From the NCBI GenBank assembly GCA_017304655.1, contig JAFKLY010000005.1:62001-126000 (forward strand): DNA of 64,000 bases. Direction: 5' to 3'. The notes under the pieces are model-generated. The model was not told where the DNA came from. It searched no databases and saw nothing but the letters and a program-made list of their open reading frames with translations. The position numbers and the translations under genes are program-made. The DNA is from Sphingomonas sp. GTDB taxonomy: Bacteria; Pseudomonadota; Alphaproteobacteria; Sphingomonadales; Sphingomonadaceae. Position 1 is the first letter of the stretch; every line of letters begins with the position of its first letter. This document shows positions 45,851 to 55,955 of this stretch, one piece after another.

Positions 45851-46142
45851 GAGCCAATATCCTAATTAAGAAGTTTATAAGAGATTGTTGGAGTCTGTTG
45901 GGGCGTGGATGATGGGCATTATTGGCTTGTCACGACTTTGCCAACAGCTTGACGGCACGGGGCTCTCATGAACCCGATGAGTCCCGATCGCCATCCCCGC
46001 TATCCACAGGCTGTGCGCGAATGGCCCTGCCTGTGGACAATCAGGCCGGTTTCGATGGGGTGAATGCGCATGGATTTTGCCGGCCCACTTGCCCACAGCT
46101 CTGTCCCTTGAATTATGCGCCATTTATCCACATGGTCTCCAC
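45851..46142. other. oriC: Candidate chromosomal replication origin (oriC)
   Basis: A 292-bp gene-free gap between divergent hemE and ppsR. An AT-rich segment (about 45855-45893) contains TTAAGAAGTTTATAA. DnaA-box matches are the perfect TTATCCACA (46124-46132), CTATCCACA (46010-46018), TTGTCCACA on the minus strand (46032-46040) and the weaker TTGCCCACA (46089-46097). Two GANTC sites (45891-45895, 45979-45983) could be CcrM methylation sites. Position and content match known alphaproteobacterial origins next to hemE; function is inferred. Confidence 0.8.
46124..46132 (+). promoter_or_regulatory. Perfect DnaA box
   Basis: TTATCCACA, an exact consensus DnaA site, 11 bp upstream of the ppsR start and part of the oriC candidate. 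Confidence 0.8.
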
Positions 46143-46988
46143 ATGGACCGGCTGAACCTCCATCTCCTCTCGGATTCCACTGGTGAGACGCTGGAGCATA
46201 TCGGCAAGGCGGCGATCGCGCAGTTCGAGAATGTCGAGACGATCCGCCATTTCTGGCCCATGGTGCGTTCCGAGCAACATCTTGAGCGAATTCTGGAAGA
46301 AGTCGCGCGCAATCCCGGTATGGTGCTGTTCACGCTGGCCAATCAGGCCCTGCGCAAAAGGCTCGAAAATGGCTGCCGGGCGCTCGGCATCCCCTTCGTG
46401 GCGCCGCTCGATCCGGTGACGGATGCCATGTCCAATCTGCTCGGGCAGGAGACGCGCAATCGTCCGGGCCGCAAGCATGTGCTGGACGAAGCCTATTTCG
46501 CGCGCATCGACGCCATTCAGTTCACCATTGCCCATGATGATGGCGTGGGCTGGGAAAATTGGGAGGAAGCCGACATCGTGCTCGCCGGCGTGTCTCGCAC
46601 CTCCAAGACGCCGACCAGCATCTATCTGGCCAATCGCGGCTACAAGACGGCGAACATTCCGCTCGTGCCGGAATCGCCGCCGCCGCGCAGCCTCTTCGCG
46701 CTCAAGCATCCCATGGTCGTCGGCCTCACCACCAGTGCCGAGCGGCTGGTGGCAGTCCGCCGCAATCGCCTGCTCTCCCTCAATCAGACGCCGGAGACGG
46801 CCTATGTCGACCTGGAGCGCGTGAACAGCGAAGTGGCGCATGCGCGGCGGCTGTTCGCCGATCAGGGCTGGCCGGTCATCGACGTCACCCGCCGCTCGAT
46901 CGAGGAGACCGCCGCCGCGATCGTTCATCTCTATCAGGAGCGATTGAAGAGCGTGATCGACCGCCTTGGAACGACCCGCCTGCCATGA
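46143..46988 (+). CDS. ppsR: PEP synthase regulatory protein (kinase/pyrophosphorylase, DUF299)
   Basis: A 281-residue protein starting at ATG 46143. LHLLSDSTGETLEHIGKA opens the family domain. The P-loop GVSRTSKTPTS lies at about residues 149-159. YFARIDAIQFTIAHDDG and a C-terminal RRSIEETAAAIVHLY follow. It phosphorylates and dephosphorylates pyruvate-water dikinase or PPDK in response to ADP and pyruvate. It opens the ppsR-maf-aroE-coaE operon, each gene overlapping the next by an ATGA. Confidence 0.94.
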   Translation: MDRLNLHLLSDSTGETLEHIGKAAIAQFENVETIRHFWPMVRSEQHLERILEEVARNPGMVLFTLANQALRKRLENGCRALGIPFVAPLDPVTDAMSNLLGQETRNRPGRKHVLDEAYFARIDAIQFTIAHDDGVGWENWEEADIVLAGVSRTSKTPTSIYLANRGYKTANIPLVPESPPPRSLFALKHPMVVGLTTSAERLVAVRRNRLLSLNQTPETAYVDLERVNSEVAHARRLFADQGWPVIDVTRRSIEETAAAIVHLYQERLKSVIDRLGTTRLP

Positions 46989-47590
46989 CGCCACCTCGCC
47001 TGCTTCTCGCCTCGCAAAGCGCGAGCCGCCGCCGTTTGCTTGCTGAAGCGGCGGTTCCGTTCGAGACGATCGACGCCGGGATCGACGAAGACGCGATCAA
47101 GGCCGGCCTTGTCGAACAGGGCGTGAGCGCGCGCGACCTTGCCGATGCGCTGGCGGAATGGAAAGCGCGGCGCCCCTCGATGCGCAATCCGGATGCCTTC
47201 GTGCTCGGCTGCGACCAGACGCTGGAGCTGGACGATGGCAGCCAGATCGACAAGGTGGAGACACGCGCCGAGGCCGCCGCCCTTCTCGCGCGGATGAGCG
47301 GCCGGCCGCACAAGCTGCACAGTGGCGCCGTCATCGCGCAGGCCGGCGAACCTCTCTGGCGCCAGATCGAAAGCGTGACGCTCCACATGCGTCCGCTCAG
47401 CCCGGCATTCATCGACTGGTATCTGGATCTCGACTGGGACGAATGCCGCTGGTGCGTCGGCTGCTACCGGATCGAGGGGCCGGGCGCGCAGCTGTTCGCG
47501 CGGATTACCGGCAGCCTGTTCGCGGTTCAGGGCCTGCCCCTGCTTCCTTTGCTCGACTATTTGCGCGTGCACTCTATCTTGCCGGCATGA
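46985..47590 (+). CDS. maf: Maf-family nucleoside triphosphate pyrophosphatase
   Basis: A 201-residue protein starting at ATG 46985. LLLASQSASRRRLL is the Maf opening; VLGCDQTLELDDG is the catalytic-site strand. It hydrolyses non-canonical or canonical NTPs to NMP and pyrophosphate; exact nucleotide preference (dTTP/UTP versus 7-methyl-GTP) is not clear from the sequence. Start and stop overlap both neighbours. Confidence 0.93.
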   Translation: MTPPRLLLASQSASRRRLLAEAAVPFETIDAGIDEDAIKAGLVEQGVSARDLADALAEWKARRPSMRNPDAFVLGCDQTLELDDGSQIDKVETRAEAAALLARMSGRPHKLHSGAVIAQAGEPLWRQIESVTLHMRPLSPAFIDWYLDLDWDECRWCVGCYRIEGPGAQLFARITGSLFAVQGLPLLPLLDYLRVHSILPA

Positions 47591-48411
47591 GTCAAGCAAA
47601 GCCCTATGCCGAGGTGATCGGCGATCCGATTGCCCACAGCAAGTCACCCACCATCCACAATTTCTGGCTGGAGGAGCTCGGCATCGATGCGGAATATCGC
47701 AAGACCCGCGTGACGCCCGAGGGCCTCGCCGGCTATTTTCTCCAGCGCCGCGCGGACCCGGACTGGCTGGGCTGCAACATTACCATTCCGCACAAGATCG
47801 CGGCGCTCGATTATGTGGATGATCCGGGCGGCGTGCGCGAGCGGATCGGCGCGATCAACACCGTGGCGTGCGAAACCGGGGGGCCGCTGATCGGCACGAA
47901 CACCGATGCCGGCGGGTTCCTCCAGCCGCTGCTGGCGCGCAAATGGCAAGGCACGCGGGCGATCCTGGCCGGCGCAGGTGGGGCGGCGCAGGCCATCGGT
48001 TTCGCCCTGCGCTCGGTCGGCGTGACGGAGCTGACGATTGTCGTGCGCGATCCAGCCAAGGGCAAGGCCCTGCTCGACAAGCTGGGGCTGGATGGCGTGG
48101 TGCAGGGTTTCGATGCGGCGCTGCCGGCAGCGGATCTGCTGGTCAACAGCACGTCGCTCGGCATGGTCGGCAATGCGCCTTATGCGCCGGACCTTGCCGC
48201 TCTGCCGGCCAGCGCGATGGTGTATGACATCGTCTATGCGCCGCTCGAAACGCCGCTGCTTGCTGCGGCCCGCGCGCGCGGACTGGAGACGGTGGACGGT
48301 CTGGAGATGCTGATCGGCCAGGCGGCGCTGGCGTTCGATATCTTCTTCGACGCGGAGCCACCACGCGAGCTGGATGCCGATCTGCGCGAGCGCCTGCTCG
48401 CCCCGGCATGA
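47587..48411 (+). CDS. aroE: Shikimate dehydrogenase
   Basis: A 274-residue protein starting at ATG 47587. VIGDPIAHSKSPTIHNFWL is the shikimate-binding N-terminus; NITIPHK holds the catalytic lysine; GTNTDAGGF and GAGGAAQAI are the cofactor side. It reduces 3-dehydroshikimate to shikimate with NADPH in aromatic amino acid synthesis. The start overlaps maf, and the stop overlaps coaE. Confidence 0.95.
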   Translation: MSQAKPYAEVIGDPIAHSKSPTIHNFWLEELGIDAEYRKTRVTPEGLAGYFLQRRADPDWLGCNITIPHKIAALDYVDDPGGVRERIGAINTVACETGGPLIGTNTDAGGFLQPLLARKWQGTRAILAGAGGAAQAIGFALRSVGVTELTIVVRDPAKGKALLDKLGLDGVVQGFDAALPAADLLVNSTSLGMVGNAPYAPDLAALPASAMVYDIVYAPLETPLLAAARARGLETVDGLEMLIGQAALAFDIFFDAEPPRELDADLRERLLAPA

Positions 48412-49013
48412 GACACCGCCCCTTCCGCCTCGGCCTCACCGGATCGATTGGCATGGGCAAGTCGGCCGTCGCGGCGATGTTTCGCGCCGCCGGTGTGCCG
48501 GTGTTCGATGCTGACGCGGAAGTGCATCGCCTTCAGGGGCCGGGCGGAGCGCTGCTCGGGGCCATCGAAGCGCGCTTTCCGGGCACGACCGGCCCAAAGG
48601 GCGTCGACCGCCCGGCGCTTGGCGCACGGGTAATCGGTCAGCCGGACGAGCTGAAAGCGCTGGAGGCGATCGTCCATCCCGCCGTCGCGGCATCGCGCCG
48701 GGCCTTCATCGCCCGGCACCGGAGCCACCGGATCGTCCTGCTGGACATTCCCTTGCTGTTCGAGACGCGGGCCGAGCGGCAGATGGATCTGGTGGCGGTC
48801 GTTTCCGCATCGCCCTTCATCCAGCGCCGCCGTGTGCTCCGCCGGCCGGGCATGACCGGGCAGCGATTCGCCCGCATCCGCGCGACCCAGATGCCCGATC
48901 ATCAAAAGCGTGCGCGAGCGGACATCATAATCGAGACCGGCTGCCCAAAATGGCGGACGAGGGCGCAAGTATCGCGTCTCCTCGCTTGCCTTCGCCGGTC
49001 GCTGGTCCGATAA
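48408..49013 (+). CDS. coaE: Dephospho-CoA kinase
   Basis: A 201-residue P-loop kinase. GLTGSIGMGKSAVAAMF is Walker A at residues ~8-24. VPVFDADAEVHRL follows, with LLDIPLLFE as Walker B-like. It phosphorylates dephospho-CoA at the 3'-hydroxyl of ribose in the last step of CoA synthesis. The start ATG 48408 overlaps aroE. Confidence 0.94.
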   Translation: MRHRPFRLGLTGSIGMGKSAVAAMFRAAGVPVFDADAEVHRLQGPGGALLGAIEARFPGTTGPKGVDRPALGARVIGQPDELKALEAIVHPAVAASRRAFIARHRSHRIVLLDIPLLFETRAERQMDLVAVVSASPFIQRRRVLRRPGMTGQRFARIRATQMPDHQKRARADIIIETGCPKWRTRAQVSRLLACLRRSLVR

Positions 49014-49039
49014 TACGGCCTTAACGAGTACGAGCCACG

Positions 49040-49753
49040 ATGCGCGAAATCGTCTTTGATACGGAAACCACCGGTCTGGACCCATCCAATGGGGATCGTC
49101 TCGTTGAAATCGGCTGCATCGAGCTTATCAACCGTATCCCGACCGGGGCGACTTACCACGCCTATTTCAATCCAGAGCGCGACATGCCTGCCGCGGCCGA
49201 GGCGGTACACGGTCTTTCCGCCCGTTTTCTCTCGGACAAGCCGCTGTTCCGCGACAAGGCACAGGAACTGCTCGATTTTCTGGGCGATGCCATGCTGGTC
49301 GCGCACAATGCGCGGTTCGATTTCGGCTTCCTCAATGCGGAGCTTGAGCGCTGCGCCCGCCCCGCTGTGGACCTGGCGCGGATGATCGACAGCCTCACCA
49401 TCGCGCGCACGCTGCATCCCGGTGCCAAGCACAGCCTTGATGCCCTCTGCTCGCGCTACGGGATCGATCGCAGCCACCGGATCAAGCATGGCGCGCTGCT
49501 CGATGCCGAGCTGCTCGCCCAGCTCTATGTCGAGCTGACCGGCGGCCGGCAGATCGGTCTCTCGCTGGTCGCCGAGAGCATGACCACAGTGGACGTGGCG
49601 CAGATCGACATCGTTGCCCAGGCGGCGGATCGCCCGGTGCGCACGGCGCGGGTCTTCACCGCCAGCGCGGCCGAACTGGAGCGGCACGCAGCCTTTCTGG
49701 ACAAGCTCGACAATCCCCTCTGGCGCGACGGCGCGGCACCGGCTGGAGGGTAG
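49040..49753 (+). CDS. dnaQ: DNA polymerase III epsilon subunit (3'-5' exonuclease)
   Basis: A 237-residue DEDDh exonuclease. ExoI is VFDTETTGLD, ExoII is AHNARFDFGFLN, and ExoIII is HGALLDAELLAQLY. The C-terminal residues form the tail that binds the polymerase subunit. It proofreads replication. Its position directly after coaE matches alphaproteobacterial origin maps. The start is ATG 49040, 26 bp after the coaE stop. Confidence 0.95.
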   Translation: MREIVFDTETTGLDPSNGDRLVEIGCIELINRIPTGATYHAYFNPERDMPAAAEAVHGLSARFLSDKPLFRDKAQELLDFLGDAMLVAHNARFDFGFLNAELERCARPAVDLARMIDSLTIARTLHPGAKHSLDALCSRYGIDRSHRIKHGALLDAELLAQLYVELTGGRQIGLSLVAESMTTVDVAQIDIVAQAADRPVRTARVFTASAAELERHAAFLDKLDNPLWRDGAAPAGG

Positions 49754-49815
49754 CCGACAACGGCAATTCCGCCGCTTACAATAGGCTTCAAGGCCCAAGA
49801 AGAAGGAGAAAGCTG

Positions 49816-50415
49816 ATGGACATTCGCGTATCGGGTCACCAGGTCGCTACTGGTGAGGCGCTGCAGACGCATGTCACTACGCGCCTGCAGGCTATCGCGG
49901 ACAAATATTTCTCGCGTGCCATCTCGGCCAACGTGACCTTCAGCCACGCGCCGCATGCGGCGTTCCGCTGCGACATCGTCTGCCACGTCATGTCCGGCCT
50001 GATCCTCAAGGGCGCTGGCGAGGCGCAGGACGCGCATCAGGCCTTCGACCAGGCTGCCGAGCGGATCGACAAGCAGCTTCGGCGCTATATGCGTCGCCTG
50101 AAGGACCGGCATGAGCAGACCGCTGCAGCCGAGGCCTATCGCGCCGTGCCGGATGGGGCTGATGGCATTGATGACGCCAGCTATGTCGTCTTCCAGGCCA
50201 GCGAGGACGAGAGCGAAGTCACGGCCGACGCGCCGGTGGTGATTGCGGAGATGCGCGTCGACATTCCCAAGGCCAGCGTGTCCGACGCGGTGATGATGCT
50301 CGACCTGCGCAACACCAATGCCCTCATGTTCGTGAACAGTGGCACGGCAGCCTTCAACATGGTCTATCGCCGCAACGACGGCACGATCGGCTGGGTCGAG
50401 CCGCCGCGCGGCTGA
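49816..50415 (+). CDS. hpf: Long-form ribosome hibernation promoting factor
   Basis: A 199-residue protein. The first ~105 residues are the HPF/RaiA fold (MDIRVSGHQVATGEALQTHV). The last ~60 (VVIAEMRVDIPKASVSDAVM to the end) are the long-HPF dimerisation domain. It makes 100S ribosome dimers in stationary phase. GAAGGAG is 6 bp before the ATG. ptsN lies downstream as in many proteobacteria. Confidence 0.93.
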   Translation: MDIRVSGHQVATGEALQTHVTTRLQAIADKYFSRAISANVTFSHAPHAAFRCDIVCHVMSGLILKGAGEAQDAHQAFDQAAERIDKQLRRYMRRLKDRHEQTAAAEAYRAVPDGADGIDDASYVVFQASEDESEVTADAPVVIAEMRVDIPKASVSDAVMMLDLRNTNALMFVNSGTAAFNMVYRRNDGTIGWVEPPRG

Positions 50416-50505
50416 CTTTGAAGACATGCCTACTCGGGGCGGAAGCCCCGGGCAGGCGGCCCGGCCGATGCATCTGGTGCATCTGTTTCAGTCCGGGCCT
50501 GGCGG

Positions 50506-50535
50506 AAGGGGCGGCGGTTGACCCGGCGCCCCTTT
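50506..50535 (+). terminator. Candidate terminator between hpf and ptsN
   Basis: An 8-bp stem AAGGGGCG/CGCCCCTT (50506-50513 and 50527-50534) with a 13-base loop and a very short T run. It lies in the 216-bp gap. A second GC hairpin (CGGGGC-GGAA-GCCCCG, 50435-50450) is nearer to hpf. Confidence 0.4.
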
Positions 50536-50631
50536 GCGCCTATCTGGCCCGATATTTTCAGGCGGCTGCGATGGGCCACCCTCTCCCACCGCGCGACAAT
50601 GCCCGCAATGGCCGCAGGACACGGGTTGAAC

Positions 50632-51099
50632 ATGGATAATTTCAGTGACTTGCTCACGGCGGACGCTGTTTCGTCCGCGGTGACGGTTTCCAACAAGAAG
50701 CAGCTCTTCCAGAAGCTGGGCCAGTGCGCGGCGCAGGCCTATGGGCTGGACGCAACGGAAGTGATCGAGCGGATCACCGAGCGGGAGCGGCTGGGCTCCA
50801 CCGGTTTCGGTGGCGGCATCGCCATTCCGCACGCCAAGCTCGACACTCTGGACCGGGTGCGCGGCGTCGTCATGCTGCTGGCCGAACCGATCGGCTTCGA
50901 TGCGATCGACGAGGTGCCGGTCGATATCGTCTTCATGCTGCTCTCCCCTTCGGATAGCGGGGCGGATCATCTCAAGACTCTCGCGCGCGTCTCCCGGCTG
51001 TTGCGCAATGAGCGGCATCTGGCGCGCATTCGCGGTGTCGGGTCTGATGCGGCGCTGTATGCGCTGCTCGCCGGCGGCGAGACGCGCGACGCTGCCTGA
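50632..51099 (+). CDS. ptsN: PTS IIA-Ntr regulatory protein
   Basis: A 155-residue protein. The active-site histidine is in IAIPHAKLDTL, preceded by ERERLGSTGFGGG. The nitrogen-related PTS IIA controls potassium uptake, nitrogen and carbon signalling when phosphorylated. The start ATG 50632 was chosen over an upstream frame that runs into low-complexity sequence. It ends 13 bp before the thioesterase gene. Confidence 0.93.
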   Translation: MDNFSDLLTADAVSSAVTVSNKKQLFQKLGQCAAQAYGLDATEVIERITERERLGSTGFGGGIAIPHAKLDTLDRVRGVVMLLAEPIGFDAIDEVPVDIVFMLLSPSDSGADHLKTLARVSRLLRNERHLARIRGVGSDAALYALLAGGETRDAA

Positions 51100-51112
51100 G
51101 CGCGGATTGCGC

Positions 51113-51589
51113 GTGGCGACACAGCCGCCTTCCGGCGAAGCCGCGCATTTCCGAGCGCTGGAGCGGCTTTATGCGTCCGCCCCGATCAATCGCCTGTTCC
51201 CATCCTCGCTCCAGATCACCGCGCCCGGTGAGGCCCGGATCGTCTTCGACGTGGCGCCGGCCTATTTTCATGCGGCCGGTGCCACGCATGGCACGCTCTA
51301 TTTCAAGATGCTCGATGACGCGGCCTTCTATGCCGCAAACAGTCTTGTGAGTGACCGCTTCTTGCTGACCACTGCGTTCAATCTGCTCTTCACCAAGCCG
51401 CTGAAGGCAGGGCCGATCATTGCCGAAGGCCGCTGGCTCTCGGGCAAGCGCCGCGTCTATGTTGCCGAGGCGCGGCTTGTCGATGGCGAGGGCGAGGAAG
51501 TCGGGCGCGGGACGGGCACGTTCATGCGCTCCACCATATCGCTCACCAGCCTGCCCGGATACGCAGAAGCCGGAGCCTCGCCGGCATGA
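51113..51589 (+). CDS. PaaI-type hotdog thioesterase
   Basis: A 158-residue hotdog-fold protein. AYFHAAGATHGTLYFKMLDDAAFYAANSL holds the HGG-like active region (HGTLYFKMLDD). FNLLFTKPLKAG and YVAEARLVDGEGEEVGRGTG follow. Substrates of this acyl-CoA thioesterase family vary; none is assigned. GTG 51113 is the likely start; TTG 51107 is possible. The stop overlaps the DUF1491 start (ATGA). Confidence 0.85.
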   Translation: MATQPPSGEAAHFRALERLYASAPINRLFPSSLQITAPGEARIVFDVAPAYFHAAGATHGTLYFKMLDDAAFYAANSLVSDRFLLTTAFNLLFTKPLKAGPIIAEGRWLSGKRRVYVAEARLVDGEGEEVGRGTGTFMRSTISLTSLPGYAEAGASPA

Positions 51590-51927
51590 GCGCGCGGCTG
51601 ACGAGCGACATGCTCGTTGGTGCGCTACGGCGCCGGGTGCAGACGGAAGGCGGCATGGCCACCGTGCTCCACAAAGGCGAGTCCCAGAGCGGGACAATCG
51701 TCGTCCAGATTGTCGATCGAGGCGAGAATATCGGGTTTTTCGAGCGGATTACCGGTTTGGACGGGACCGTTCAGCTGACGTCCTGTGGGCCGCAGGGCGC
51801 CGTTCAACAGGCTGAAATCTATCAATATATTGAGCGTCGGACACGGGTGGACCCCGATATCTGGGTCGTTGAACTGGATATCGCGGACGGGCAACGCTTC
51901 GCCGCCGAGGTGCTTTGCGCAGCTTGA
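51586..51927 (+). CDS. DUF1491 family protein
   Basis: A 113-residue protein, MSARLTSDMLVGALRRRVQT at the N-terminus and DPDIWVVELDIADGQRFAAE near the C-terminus, which is the DUF1491 pattern found in alphaproteobacteria. It is predicted soluble with no signal peptide. Its function is unknown. The start overlaps the thioesterase stop, so the two are co-translated. Confidence 0.85.
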   Translation: MSARLTSDMLVGALRRRVQTEGGMATVLHKGESQSGTIVVQIVDRGENIGFFERITGLDGTVQLTSCGPQGAVQQAEIYQYIERRTRVDPDIWVVELDIADGQRFAAEVLCAA

Positions 51928-52101
51928 CTTGCCGGTCCCGGGCGGCCAAAGGCGCCTCCACTCGCGCAGGTTGCATCTGGCAGGTCATGGGGGCTTGCCA
52001 ACGCAAACACGCAGACGGGGGGCGGACCGAAGCACCGCGTGACCGCATCTTGATGCAGTCCGGACTTCGTCAGCCGACCCACCGCACAGACCAGAGAATG
52101 A

Positions 52102-52749
52102 ATGCCCAATCGTGTTGTGGTTGCCGTGATGGCGGCCGTTGGACTCCTTTCGTCCACCTTTGCCCTGGCAGAAGTCACTGACGGCTCCGCCAGGAAGACC
52201 GTTTCGAACGCTCTTGAGGCTCCCGTCCTCGTCGCCAACAATGTCGCGATGCCTGTCACGGTCGAGCCCGAATCCCAGATTTCCGCAAGCACCCATGCTG
52301 CTGACGGCGCCGAAAGCGCCGTTCAGTCCGAGCAGGCGGATACGCTTGCCGAGCTCGTGCAGATTTCCGATGTTGGCGATGAGTCCGATGCGGACGAGCG
52401 CTGCCTCGCTACCGCCATCTATTATGAAGCGCGCAGCGAGAGCCTGGCTGGCCAGCTGGCCGTTGCCCATGTGGTGCTCCAGCGTGCCAAGTCAGGCCGC
52501 TTTCCAAGCAGCCTGTGTGGCGTGGTGACGCAGCCGGGGCAGTTCAGCTTTGTGCGTGGCGGTCGCCTGCCGGCCATCCCCGGCAATGCAAACCAGTGGC
52601 GCACGGCCCGCGCAATTGCGCAGATCGCGCGCGATGGCAGCTGGGCCAACCCGGTGCAGGGCGCCCTGTTCTTCCATGCCACGCGCGTGTCGCCCGGCTG
52701 GGCTAAGGAGCGCGTGACGCGCATCGGCGGTCACGTCTTCTATCGCTGA
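52102..52749 (+). CDS. SleB/CwlJ-type cell-wall hydrolase
   Basis: A 215-residue exported protein. The signal peptide is VVVAVMAAVGLLSSTFALA. After a ~75-residue Ser/Ala/Glu-rich spacer comes a Hydrolase_2 domain with DERCLATAIYYEARSESLAGQ, the catalytic glutamate in YYEARSE, and PGQFSFV. In Gram-negatives these are peptidoglycan-active enzymes; the bond cleaved is not determined. It is followed by a strong terminator. Confidence 0.9.
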   Translation: MPNRVVVAVMAAVGLLSSTFALAEVTDGSARKTVSNALEAPVLVANNVAMPVTVEPESQISASTHAADGAESAVQSEQADTLAELVQISDVGDESDADERCLATAIYYEARSESLAGQLAVAHVVLQRAKSGRFPSSLCGVVTQPGQFSFVRGGRLPAIPGNANQWRTARAIAQIARDGSWANPVQGALFFHATRVSPGWAKERVTRIGGHVFYR

Positions 52750-52757
52750 GAACGCGA

Positions 52758-52790
52758 AAGGGACCGGAAACGCACCGGTCCCTTGTTCTT
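52758..52790 (+). terminator. Intrinsic terminator after the SleB-type gene
   Basis: A perfect 10-bp stem (AAGGGACCGG at 52758-52767 and CCGGTCCCTT at 52775-52784), a 7-base loop, then GTTCTT. It directly precedes the LexA box. Confidence 0.85.
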
Positions 52791-52805
52791 GTTCATGACA
52801 TGTTC
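52791..52805 (+). promoter_or_regulatory. LexA (SOS) box upstream of mmcB
   Basis: GTTCATGACATGTTC fits the alphaproteobacterial LexA consensus GTTC-N7-GTTC exactly. It lies 12 bp before the mmcB ATG, where a bound repressor would block transcription. A neighbouring GTTC at 52785-52788 partly overlaps the terminator tail. Confidence 0.85.
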
Positions 52806-52817
52806 TAGTCAGGGGCC

Positions 52818-53327
52818 ATGGATTCGTCCTCGGCCCCTGAACTCGTTTCGCCCACCGCATTGACGGACGGAACAGCCCTCGCGGTGACTCGCGGTGTGAT
52901 GCGGCTCTTTGCCCGGCACGACATTTTCGGCGTGGCGGAAGTGCCGCTGCCCAATGGCCGCCGGCTCGACATCATGGCGGTGGATGCGCGCGGGATGATC
53001 GTCGCGGTCGAGATCAAGTGCAGCCGGGCGGACTTGCTCGGCGATGGCAAGTGGCCCGACTATTTCGATTATTGCGACCGCTATTTCTGGGCGGTGCCGG
53101 CGGGCTTCGACCTGACTCTCTTCGAGAGCGAGGCGCTCTGGCCCGCGCGCACCGGGCTGATCGTCGCGGATCAATATGATGCGGAGATCATTCGTCCGGC
53201 GCCGAGCGAGCCCCTGGCGGCGGCGCGGCGCAAGGCGGAAGTCCAGCGCCTCGCCCGGCGCGCAGCCCGCCGACTCGCGCAGCTGTCTGATCCCGACGGG
53301 CGCATGCTGTGGAGCGGCGACGGCTAG
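52818..53327 (+). CDS. mmcB: MmcB family DNA repair protein
   Basis: A 169-residue protein of the MmcB (PD-(D/E)XK-like) family. FARHDIFGVAEVPLPNGRRLDIMAVDARG and IVAVEIKCSRADLLGDGKWPDY contain the D...ExK nuclease-type core. In Caulobacter the homologue is linked to mitomycin C resistance. The LexA box 12 bp upstream supports SOS control here. The C-terminus is Ala/Arg-rich. The start ATG 52818 gives MDSSSAPELVSPTALTDG. Confidence 0.9.
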   Translation: MDSSSAPELVSPTALTDGTALAVTRGVMRLFARHDIFGVAEVPLPNGRRLDIMAVDARGMIVAVEIKCSRADLLGDGKWPDYFDYCDRYFWAVPAGFDLTLFESEALWPARTGLIVADQYDAEIIRPAPSEPLAAARRKAEVQRLARRAARRLAQLSDPDGRMLWSGDG

Positions 53328-53885
53328 GCCAGGAAACTGGAGTTGAGAGGTCGGACCGACCGGTCTTTCTGCAAGTCATCGGGTGAAAGAGGACGGTCCG
53401 CACCCGACCACCTGGCAATGCTATGCGCCGCACCGCTTGCCGGGATGAGGCCCCCTCATCCGCCGCGCTTTTTTGCTGTCCTACACTCGGACGGCGATGG
53501 CAGATCATTGCGAGCCCTGCCCCTCCTCCGATGACAGGCGCAGGCGCCACGCGGCTCTTTCTCAGTGCGGCATATCGCGAACCCGGCGGCGCAGGCTTGC
53601 CGGGACAGGCTCCGGCGCCCGCCTCACCAGTGGCCCGCGAACGGCCTGGGAAGCGGAAGTTCACGCCCCCGTGTCGTGAACTTCGTGAACTTCCGGCGCG
53701 CGGCGCCCTGTTGGACCGGCGCTCTGTGGTCCTCTCTCCCTCCGCGACCCCGCTCCCGTTCCCCTGTCACGCTCTCGATTCTGCAGTAATGATCTGGGTG
53801 GCCCGACGAGGATTGGGCCGCTATGCTTGGCGTGGGCGCTGGCCTCCCGCTGAGCTGGCGCCCAATCAGTCTTGGGAGTGCCCTA
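53328..53885. other. 558-bp gene-free leader upstream of acs
   Basis: No supported reading frame. It carries three copies of GTGAACTTC (an inverted one at 53656-53664 and two in tandem at 53676-53693). The rest shows no recognisable RNA gene. Because acs is usually regulated, this is a likely control region. Confidence 0.55.
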
Positions 53886-55829
<1,944 letters not shown>

Positions 55830-55955
55830 GGGCTTCTTCAACGGTCGCCGTCAGCCGCTTGTGCAAGGGGCTGACGGCAGGTCGCAGTTGAAACGGTCGG
55901 TCTCCCTGTGACATGTTCAGGCGGCGTTCGTTAGAAACAGCCTATCCCGAGAGCC

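Noticed and set aside
53676..53693. Possible LexA box from GAAC repeats
   Set aside because: GAAC units are 5 bp apart, not the 7 bp required for the alphaproteobacterial LexA site.
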